Source: an uncultured Azospirillum sp.
Lineage (GTDB): Bacteria; Pseudomonadota; Alphaproteobacteria; RF32; CAG-239
Assembly: GCA_902489795.1 (NCBI GenBank)
Contig: CABUBU010000040.1
Span: forward strand, 1-11,142
DNA: 11,142 nucleotides
Reading direction: 5' to 3'
The notes under the pieces were generated by a model, which had not been told where the DNA came from, did no database searches, and saw only the letters and a list, made by a program, of their open reading frames with translations. The translations under genes were made by a program, and so were the position numbers. Below, piece after piece: positions 6,059 through 11,142 of the stretch (position 1 is the stretch's first letter; the number at the start of each line of letters is the position of its first letter).

Positions 6059-7033
6059 ATGGAAAAACTGAAACAACTGTTTACCGACCATTATGTCATT
6101 CCCGAGGAGTGGCTGTGGGTCATTTTCGGCGTTGTCGTTTTGCTGCTGCTGTTTTTTGATCTCTTTTTGTTCAACCGCAAGAATGAAGTGCCAAACTTCT
6201 GGCATACTCTTAATTTGTGCATTGTCTACATTTTGGCGGCCTGCGTATTCGGGGTGTTCATCATCTATGAGGAGGGGGTTGACAAGGGAATGGACTTTTT
6301 CACCGGCTTTCTGGTGGAAAAGAGCCTTTCGCTCGACAACATTTTCATCATGTCGCTGATCTTTTCCAGCCTCGGGGTGCCGCGGATGTACCAGCACCGG
6401 GTTTTGTTCTGGGGAATTCTCGGCGCAATCGTTATGCGCGCTTTGCTGATTTTGGTCGGGGAAACGCTGATCTCAAACTTCCACTGGGTATTGTATATCT
6501 TTTCCGCCTTCCTCGTCTACACCGGGGTCAAGATGCTGCTGCACAAGGGTGAAGAAGAGCCGGCGTTTGAAGAAACCCGAATGTTTAAGTTCTTTTCCAA
6601 AATTTTTCATGTTACCGGCAAGATCCACGGCGAGCATTTCTTTGTCAAGGAAAACGGAAAGCACTACATTACGCCTTTGTTTTTTGCCCTGATTACGATT
6701 GAAACCATGGACGTGATTTTTGCGTTGGATAGCATCCCCGCGATTTTCCTTATCACTCAGGACGTGTTTATCGTCTATACCAGCAACATTTTCGCCATCC
6801 TCGGCCTCAGGGCTCTTTATTTCCTGCTGGAGGCGGTTGTTCACAAATTCAAATATCTCAAGCCGGCGCTGTCGATCATTCTTATCTTCATCGGTTTGAA
6901 GATTTTTGCGCCGAGAGTTCTTGGTTTTGAACTTGAAGCTTGGCATTCCTTAAGCGTTACGTTTGGTCTGCTGTTTGCCGGCATTGCCGTTTCCCTGTGG
7001 AAGGCAAAAGACGAAAAATCGCCGGAAGCGTAA
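6059..7033 (+). CDS. TerC/Alx-family integral membrane protein
   Basis: An inner-membrane protein of the TerC family, 324 aa, close to the usual size of Alx-type members. Relatives are linked to metal-ion (especially manganese) export, alkaline-pH response or tellurite resistance; the family name does not prove tellurite resistance. Two hallmark acidic motifs are intact: EKSLSLDN (87-94) and ETMDVIFALDSIPA (215-228), which lie in membrane helices and are thought to form the ion site. About nine hydrophobic segments are visible, with a hydrophilic cytoplasmic-type loop at about 163-202 (HKGEEEPAFEETRMF...). RALYFLL (251-257) is also typical. The ribosome site is weak (GAAAG about ten bases upstream of the ATG). 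It has its own promoter at 5991-6019 and terminator at 7052-7081, so it is a single-gene unit. Confidence 0.93.
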   Translation: MEKLKQLFTDHYVIPEEWLWVIFGVVVLLLLFFDLFLFNRKNEVPNFWHTLNLCIVYILAACVFGVFIIYEEGVDKGMDFFTGFLVEKSLSLDNIFIMSLIFSSLGVPRMYQHRVLFWGILGAIVMRALLILVGETLISNFHWVLYIFSAFLVYTGVKMLLHKGEEEPAFEETRMFKFFSKIFHVTGKIHGEHFFVKENGKHYITPLFFALITIETMDVIFALDSIPAIFLITQDVFIVYTSNIFAILGLRALYFLLEAVVHKFKYLKPALSIILIFIGLKIFAPRVLGFELEAWHSLSVTFGLLFAGIAVSLWKAKDEKSPEA

Positions 7034-7051
7034 GCGCGTCCCGACGCTTTG

Positions 7052-7081
7052 AAAGCCGCTCCGGCAACGGGCGGCTTTTTT
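7052..7081 (+). terminator. Intrinsic terminator of the TerC-family gene
   Basis: AAGCCGC (7053-7059) pairs with GCGGCTT (7071-7077) around an 11-nt loop, with a run of six T residues to 7081, beginning about 20 nt after the stop. Confidence 0.85.
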
Positions 7082-7143
7082 GTTGTCTTCGTCGGCGTTT
7101 TATGCTAAATTGGCCTTCGTAAAATGAAAAAATGAGGAATTTT

Positions 7144-8034
7144 ATGACAAAAAATTCGGATTTTTGGTTTGATTACGATCGCACGCCGCGCGACGTCACC
7201 GATATGAAAGGGCGGCAGCTGGAGATTGGGGAAGAACCGGTCAAAGTCACCGTCTTTGCGCCCGGTTTCGGCAGAAAATACCCGTGGGGACACGTGCAGA
7301 TGGAATACGAAGGGCTGGTGATCGACTTTGAAGCCGGCGGCATGAGGAACCTGAAAGCCGACCAGCCGCAGATATTTGAAGAAGGCGTTCGTCATTATTA
7401 CGTTTTTCCGGCTGCGGCCGGCATCAGTCGCGAGCGGCTGCGGGAGGCGATTCTTCGCCGCCGGGGGCAGGCGGGAGATTACAGCCTGCTGTCGAACAAC
7501 TGTGCCGACCAGGTGAGGACGGTTATGGAAGAAGCCGGAGCGCGGGGAATTAAAGAGTTCGGCCCGCTTGAAATTTCCGTTCCCGAACGGATCGGCGGCT
7601 GGTGCGCCGGCCGCGGCGTGGAAATCGACGTTCACACCACTAATCTCTATCGTCTGGAAAGAAGGAAAGACTTCGGCCGGCTGAAAAGAATGCTGGCTTA
7701 TTCAAAGCGTCTGCTGGCGGGGGAATATGCCGTGGAGGAATGGCTGCCCGACGGCGGCAGCGGCGAACAAATGCGCGATTTTATGGTGCGCCGTGCGGTT
7801 CAGGAAATCAGGCGCATCGTACGAACCAGCCGCAACGATTTCGGAACCGGCAAGGTCTTTGTCGATTACCTGACGGAAAAATGCGGGAAAAGTTCGTTTC
7901 TCGAACAATACGGCATCGCCGGGGAAATGCGGCGTACGGCTTATCTGCGCCATCCCGAACGCGAAGCGTGGTATCTTGCCCGGCAGGAAGGGCCGGGCAG
8001 CTTCAGAAACGTGAAAAACGACGGCCGGAGCTGA
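7144..8034 (+). CDS. Putative cysteine hydrolase with permuted papain (LRAT/NlpC-like) signature
   Basis: A 296-residue protein with no signal peptide or membrane helix, so probably cytoplasmic. I do not recognise a named family. Residues 48-65 (WGHVQMEYEGLVIDFEAG) and 113-127 (YSLLSNNCADQVRTV) form a His-then-Cys arrangement with a typical NC-x-x-x-V helix. This is the order seen in circularly permuted NlpC/P60, LRAT, PPPDE and DUF4105-type hydrolases, which suggests His50 and Cys120 as the catalytic pair. Residues 170-296 are helical, rich in Arg and Glu, and lack a recognisable motif. The start at 7144 is preferred over an ATG at 7132 because the GAGGA ribosome site (7134-7138) overlaps the latter. 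No clear promoter or terminator separates it from the next gene 68 nt downstream, so the two may be co-transcribed. Gene call firm, function tentative. Confidence 0.75.
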   Translation: MTKNSDFWFDYDRTPRDVTDMKGRQLEIGEEPVKVTVFAPGFGRKYPWGHVQMEYEGLVIDFEAGGMRNLKADQPQIFEEGVRHYYVFPAAAGISRERLREAILRRRGQAGDYSLLSNNCADQVRTVMEEAGARGIKEFGPLEISVPERIGGWCAGRGVEIDVHTTNLYRLERRKDFGRLKRMLAYSKRLLAGEYAVEEWLPDGGSGEQMRDFMVRRAVQEIRRIVRTSRNDFGTGKVFVDYLTEKCGKSSFLEQYGIAGEMRRTAYLRHPEREAWYLARQEGPGSFRNVKNDGRS

Positions 8035-8041
8035 TGCGGGC

Positions 8042-8069
8042 TTGAATTTCGGCCGGCAAAACATATATC
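8042..8069 (+). promoter_or_regulatory. Possible promoter for the SIMPL gene
   Basis: TTGAAT (8042-8047), a 16-nt spacer and TATATC (8064-8069) lie in the 68-nt gap. This would give the SIMPL gene its own start in addition to read-through from the gene upstream. Confidence 0.4.
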
Positions 8070-8102
8070 GGATTGAAACAACAAAAGTCAAAGGGGTGTC
8101 TG

Positions 8103-9017
8103 ATGAAAAAAGAAAAAATCAGAAAAGAAACGGAAGATAAAAACACGGTTTACGTCCGCGGCGCCGAGAGCGTGCCCGAGAAGGCGGCGCCGGAAAGAGC
8201 GGCCGAAGAAAGGCCGGCCTACAAAAGACCCGGTTTCAAAAGACCGCCGCCGCCGCGGGGACCGTTGCCGGAAGAGGACGAAAGTTGTCCCCGCCGCTGC
8301 CGGACGGCTGCCGCAATGGTGCTGGCTGCCGGTATTGCGCTGGGCGGTTTTTTCCCCGGCTACTATTACTATCAGTCAAAAATCAATGCCAACAGCGTAA
8401 CCGTCAAAGGTCTGGCCGAACGCGATGTCCGTGCCGACATGGCGGTCTGGTCGCTGCAATTCGTGGTGACCGGCAACGATTTGTCCGAACTCCAGCCGCA
8501 GATACTCGGACAGGCCAAAACGATTGTCGCTTTTCTGAAAAAGCGCGGTTTTGCCGAGGAGGAAATTTCGGTCAGCCCGATCACGACCAATGACCTGTTT
8601 GCCAATCCGTACCAAAATACGGCGGAAACGAACGGACGTCGCTTCATTTTGACCCAGTCGGTCGAATTGCAGACAAACAAAGTCGATGCGGTGGCTGACG
8701 CTCTGACCGCAAGCAACGAGCTGATTGCCGGCGGCATTGTTTTCAGCCAGGATTACGGCGGCGGTTCCAGAGTATCGTATTTGTTTACGAAATTAAACGA
8801 CATCAAGCCCGAGATGTTGGAAGAGGCGACCCGCAACGCCAAAGAAGCTGCATTGCAGTTTGCCAAAAACAGCGGCAGCAAGGTCGGCAAAATCCGCCGC
8901 GCCAGCCAGGGCGTGTTCTCGGTGCAGCCGAAAGTGGACGCCGTGAACGCTCAGGAAAACCGGCAGATTGAGAAAAAAGTACGGGTGGTTTCCACCGTCG
9001 AATACTGGCTGAAATAG
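8103..9017 (+). CDS. Membrane-anchored SIMPL-domain (DUF541) protein
   Basis: A 304-residue protein. The first 65 residues are cytoplasmic-type, rich in Lys, Glu, Pro and Arg (RPGFKRPPPPRGPLPEEDE), probably disordered. One membrane helix follows (about 68-86, AAAMVLAAGIALGGFFPGY), then a SIMPL/DUF541 domain to the C-terminus (about 95-304). Family features are VTVKGLAERDVRADMAVWSL (98-117), ILTQSVELQT (182-191), the ELIAGGIVFSQ segment (206-216) and the EATRNAKEAA helix (241-250). The domain should face the periplasm or cell exterior. SIMPL proteins are tied to envelope and oxidative-stress functions, but no precise role is settled. The ATG at 8103 has an AAGGGG ribosome site; an upstream in-frame TTG at 8073 lacks one. 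A terminator follows the gene. Confidence 0.9.
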   Translation: MKKEKIRKETEDKNTVYVRGAESVPEKAAPERAAEERPAYKRPGFKRPPPPRGPLPEEDESCPRRCRTAAAMVLAAGIALGGFFPGYYYYQSKINANSVTVKGLAERDVRADMAVWSLQFVVTGNDLSELQPQILGQAKTIVAFLKKRGFAEEEISVSPITTNDLFANPYQNTAETNGRRFILTQSVELQTNKVDAVADALTASNELIAGGIVFSQDYGGGSRVSYLFTKLNDIKPEMLEEATRNAKEAALQFAKNSGSKVGKIRRASQGVFSVQPKVDAVNAQENRQIEKKVRVVSTVEYWLK

Positions 9018-9039
9018 AAAATTCGTCCGGATTTTTTTG

Positions 9040-9066
9040 CAACGGGGAAATTCCCCGTTGTTTTTT
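9040..9066 (+). terminator. Intrinsic terminator of the SIMPL gene
   Basis: CAACGGGGAA (9040-9049) and TTCCCCGTTG (9051-9060) form a near-perfect palindrome followed by six T residues, about 22 nt beyond the stop. Confidence 0.9.
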
Positions 9067-9093
9067 GCCGGTATCCGTGCTAACGTGTTATTG
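9065..9093 (+). promoter_or_regulatory. Weak candidate promoter for the TM1266-like gene and hydG
   Basis: TTGCCG (9065-9070), a 17-nt spacer and TTATTG (9088-9093). The match is only moderate, but a promoter is expected between the strong terminator at 9066 and the gene at 9129. Departure from consensus could mean activator dependence; that is inference. Confidence 0.3.
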
Positions 9094-9128
9094 TTTTGAA
9101 AACAGTTTTTAAAAAAGAGGAAAAATTC

Positions 9129-9380
9129 ATGGAAACGAAAGTGGCCGTTATCGCCGTCATCGTCGAAGACCGCGATTCCGTCGAACGCCTGAACGAGATT
9201 CTGCACGACTATGCTGATTATATCATCGGTCGGATGGGAATTCCCTACCGCGCGAAAAAGATTAACATCATCAGCGTGGTGGTTGACGCGCCGCACGACG
9301 TGATCAGCGCGTTGTCCGGCAAAATCGGCAATCTGAAAGGCGTTAGCGCGCGGACCGTCTATTCCGGTGCCGGCGAATAG
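9129..9380 (+). CDS. TM1266-like iron-only hydrogenase system regulator
   Basis: A small 83-residue protein matching the TM1266 family (putative regulator of [FeFe]-hydrogenase systems) by length and sequence: METKVAVIAVIVED (1-14), a central helix RLNEILHDYADYIIGRMGIPYR (20-41), INIISVVVDAPHDVISALSGKIG (45-67) and VSARTVYS (72-79). The family has an ACT/NikR-C-like ferredoxin fold that usually forms oligomers. No DNA-binding domain is visible, so it may act through a partner or sense a small ligand. The ATG at 9129 has a GAGG ribosome site eight bases upstream; an upstream in-frame TTG at 9096 does not. It ends 55 nt before hydG with no terminator between, so the pair is almost certainly one operon, a context that strongly supports the call. 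Confidence 0.88.
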   Translation: METKVAVIAVIVEDRDSVERLNEILHDYADYIIGRMGIPYRAKKINIISVVVDAPHDVISALSGKIGNLKGVSARTVYSGAGE

Positions 9381-9435
9381 CCGTTTTATCAACTGACGGG
9401 GAAGAGTATTCTGACCCATAAGAAAGAGGTGTTTT

Positions 9436-10854
9436 ATGTATAATCCCGAATCATTGAAGGCTGAAGAATTTATCAGCCATGAAGAAATATTGTCGACTTT
9501 GGAATATGCCGAAGCCAACAAAAGCAACGCGGCGTTGATTGATAAAATTCTCGACAAGGCGAAATTGCGCCGGGGGCTTTCCCATCGCGAAGCTTCGGTC
9601 CTGCTGGCCTGTGAACTGGCGGACAAAAACGCGGAAATCTGTGCGCTGGCCGAACAGATAAAAAAAGACTTTTACGGCAACCGCATAGTTTTGTTTGCGC
9701 CGCTGTATCTTTCCAACTACTGTGTCAACGGCTGTGTCTATTGTCCGTATCATGCCAAAAACAAACATATTGCCCGCAAAAAAATGACGCAGGAGGAAGT
9801 GCGCCGCGAAGTGATCGCCCTGCAGGATATGGGGCATAAGCGTCTGGCGATTGAAGCCGGGGAAGATCCGGTCAACAATCCGATTGAATACATTTTGGAA
9901 TGCATCAAAACGATTTACGACATTAAGCACAAGAACGGTGCCATCCGCCGGGTTAACGTCAATATTGCCGCCACCACGGTGGAAAATTACCGCAAATTGC
10001 ACGAGGCCGGGATCGGCACTTATATCCTGTTTCAGGAAACTTATCATAAGGAAAGCTACGAGCAGCTGCATCCGACCGGGCCGAAGCACAATTACGCCTG
10101 GCATACGGAAGCGATGGACCGGGCAATGGAAGGCGGCATCGACGACGTGGGACTGGGCGTTTTGTTCGGGCTGGAAAGATACAAGTACGAATTTGCCGGT
10201 CTCCTGATGCATGCCGAACATTTGGAAGCGGTGCACGGCGTCGGTCCGCATACCATCAGCGTGCCGCGGATTCGCGCCGCCGACGACATTGATCCGGCCA
10301 GTTTTGCCAACGGCATCGACGACGACACGTTTGCCAAAATCGTCGCCTGTATCCGCATTGCCGTTCCTTATACGGGAATGATCGTTTCCACCCGCGAAAG
10401 CCGAAAATGCCGCGAGCGGGTTTTGCATTTGGGCATTTCGCAAATCAGCGGCGGCTCAAAAACCAGCGTCGGCGGCTATGCCGAACCGGAACCGGAAGAA
10501 GAAAATTCTGCCCAGTTTGACGTCAGCGATACTCGCACGCTGGACGAAGTGATCAATTGGCTGATGACAATGGGCTACATTCCGAGCTTTTGCACCGCCT
10601 GCTACCGTGAAGGTCGCACTGGTGACCGCTTCATGGCTTTGTGCAAAAGTAAACAGATACAAAACTGCTGCCATCCGAACGCGCTGATGACGCTTAAGGA
10701 ATATCTGGTCGACTATGCTTCGCCGGAAACAAAACGGATCGGTTTGGAACTGATCAGAAAAGAATTGGGAAATATACCCAAAGAAAAAGTGCGCGATATT
10801 GTGGTTGAAAGGCTGGAGAAAATCGAAAACGGCGAGCGCGATTTCCGTTTCTGA
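9436..10854 (+). CDS. hydG: [FeFe]-hydrogenase maturase HydG (radical SAM tyrosine lyase)
   Basis: HydG cleaves tyrosine by radical SAM chemistry to give p-cresol, CO and cyanide, and builds the Fe(CO)2(CN) units of the H-cluster of [FeFe]-hydrogenase, working in the cytoplasm with HydE and HydF. At 472 aa it is full length. The radical SAM CX3CX2C cluster site is Cys96, Cys100 and Cys103 (NYCVNGCVYCPYH). The diagnostic C-terminal CX2CX22C site for the auxiliary cluster is Cys386, Cys389 and Cys412. Gly-rich and substrate-side segments such as AIEAGEDPVNNPIEYI (138-153), LFQETYH (198-204) and GPHTISVPRIRAAD (270-283) are intact; the last may supply the His ligand to the dangler iron. A GAGGTG ribosome site precedes the ATG at 9436. 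It is second in an operon after the TM1266-like gene and is closed by a terminator. hydE and hydF are not in this window. Confidence 0.97.
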   Translation: MYNPESLKAEEFISHEEILSTLEYAEANKSNAALIDKILDKAKLRRGLSHREASVLLACELADKNAEICALAEQIKKDFYGNRIVLFAPLYLSNYCVNGCVYCPYHAKNKHIARKKMTQEEVRREVIALQDMGHKRLAIEAGEDPVNNPIEYILECIKTIYDIKHKNGAIRRVNVNIAATTVENYRKLHEAGIGTYILFQETYHKESYEQLHPTGPKHNYAWHTEAMDRAMEGGIDDVGLGVLFGLERYKYEFAGLLMHAEHLEAVHGVGPHTISVPRIRAADDIDPASFANGIDDDTFAKIVACIRIAVPYTGMIVSTRESRKCRERVLHLGISQISGGSKTSVGGYAEPEPEEENSAQFDVSDTRTLDEVINWLMTMGYIPSFCTACYREGRTGDRFMALCKSKQIQNCCHPNALMTLKEYLVDYASPETKRIGLELIRKELGNIPKEKVRDIVVERLEKIENGERDFRF

Positions 10855-10874
10855 AGTCAGTTTCCGGCGGTTGT

Positions 10875-10903
10875 CCCCGGTGCTTTGCGCCGGGGGCTTT
10901 TTT
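10875..10903 (+). terminator. Intrinsic terminator of hydG
   Basis: CCCCGGTGC, loop TTT, GCGCCGGGG forms a strong stem with G-T pairs, followed by GC and six T residues (10898-10903), about 20 nt after the hydG stop. The dispersed repeat starts at the next base. Confidence 0.88.
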
Positions 10904-11033
10904 ATGCGCCGAACGGCGGCGTAAGAAGCAGATCCCTGCATGATAAACCGGCCGTAAAGCTCGCAAAACTTTTTTATGGACATTTTAGGTTTGAATGAGC
11001 CGATTCCGCCTGCGTCGGCCGGCGGAAGTTTAT
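10904..11033 (+). repeat. Dispersed ~130-bp terminator-linked repeat, copy 3
   Basis: It begins with ATG right after the hydG terminator T-run, as copy 2 does, and ends at AAGTTTAT (11026-11033). The last 31 bases match copy 2 at 28 positions, including GCCGGCGGAAGTTTAT. The block CCGTAAAGCTCGCAAAACT (about 10951-10969) aligns with both other copies with almost only transitions, and CAGATC...GCAT...CCGGCC upstream aligns with copy 2. The end of the copy can form a hairpin (TTCCGCC 11004-11010 with GGCGGAA 11021-11027) followed by GTTTATTTTT, which could act as a second terminator. A 34-codon frame at 10976-11080 lacks a ribosome site and is not called. Confidence 0.6.
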
Positions 11034-11097
11034 TTTTGCCGTTTGCTTTTTTGGTGTTTTCCGCCGTTACGCCTTTTTGATTTTTTGTCGTTCATTC

Positions 11098-11142
11098 ATG
11101 AAAAAAATATTGAAATTTTTGTCCAAACAGAATATCATCAAA
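11098..11142 (+). CDS. Possible start of a gene running off the window
   Basis: An ATG at 11098 opens 15 codons to the window edge (MKKILKFLSKQNIIK), a plausible bacterial N-terminus. No Shine-Dalgarno site is visible in the T-rich sequence before it and no clear promoter was found between the hydG terminator and this ATG. Function cannot be assigned, and the gene may not be real. Confidence 0.3.
   Translation, partial: MKKILKFLSKQNIIK

Noticed and set aside
10976..11080. 34-codon frame (MDILGLNEPIPPASAGG...) with a hydrophobic tail
   Set aside because: No ribosome site, and it overlaps the dispersed repeat. The similar ASAGGSL translation in copy 2 reflects DNA repeat identity, and copy 1 shifts frame.
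1..11142. CRISPR array, tRNA or rRNA genes, prophage or toxin-antitoxin modules
   Set aside because: No regularly spaced direct repeats, cloverleaf-like sequences with CCA ends, rRNA segments or recognisable phage or toxin genes were seen on either strand.

Overview
The window reads as ordinary chromosome from an anaerobic, probably Gram-negative bacterium of roughly 50% GC. The main metabolic clue is an intact HydG, the [FeFe]-hydrogenase H-cluster maturase, next to a TM1266-type hydrogenase-associated regulator; this pair is typical of fermentative or H2-metabolising anaerobes. Genes mostly have clear Shine-Dalgarno sites, intrinsic terminators and near-consensus sigma70-type promoters (TTGACx, 17-nt spacer, TATAxT). 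I cannot place the species. A gut-type anaerobe is a guess from the gene mix and from the style of the hypothetical proteins.

Layout. Positions 1-343 hold no convincing gene: a structured, possibly mobile-element-derived RNA region ends in an intrinsic terminator at 123-155, followed by a repeat copy. From 344 to 5670 all genes are on the minus strand, mostly as single units with their own promoter and terminator: a hypothetical protein (344-901), a SulP anion transporter with a STAS domain (1032-2777), a hypothetical soluble protein (3126-3944), a hypothetical protein with tandem helical repeats of about 26 residues (4099-4926), and a GNAT acetyltransferase (5143-5670). The last has a leader of about 220 nt with competing hairpins. 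From 6059 to 10854 all genes are on the plus strand: a TerC/Alx-family membrane protein, a candidate permuted papain-fold hydrolase, a membrane-anchored SIMPL-domain protein, the TM1266-like regulator and hydG. A possible new gene starts at 11098 and runs off the window.

The most unusual structure is a previously unlabelled dispersed repeat of about 130 bp. I find three diverged copies: 156-288 (+), 2943-3071 (-) and 10904-11033 (+). Each starts directly after the T-run of an intrinsic terminator, in the same orientation as that terminator, and each ends at the same AAGTTTAT motif, at nearly identical length (133, 129 and 130 nt). In the best-aligned blocks most differences between copies are transitions. 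This looks like a real repeat family attached to transcript 3' ends. Its function is unknown.

Functionally, the plus-strand half suggests membrane and metal or redox housekeeping (TerC, SIMPL) followed by hydrogenase cofactor assembly (TM1266-like plus HydG). hydE, hydF and the hydrogenase itself must lie elsewhere, because hydG is closed by a strong terminator.
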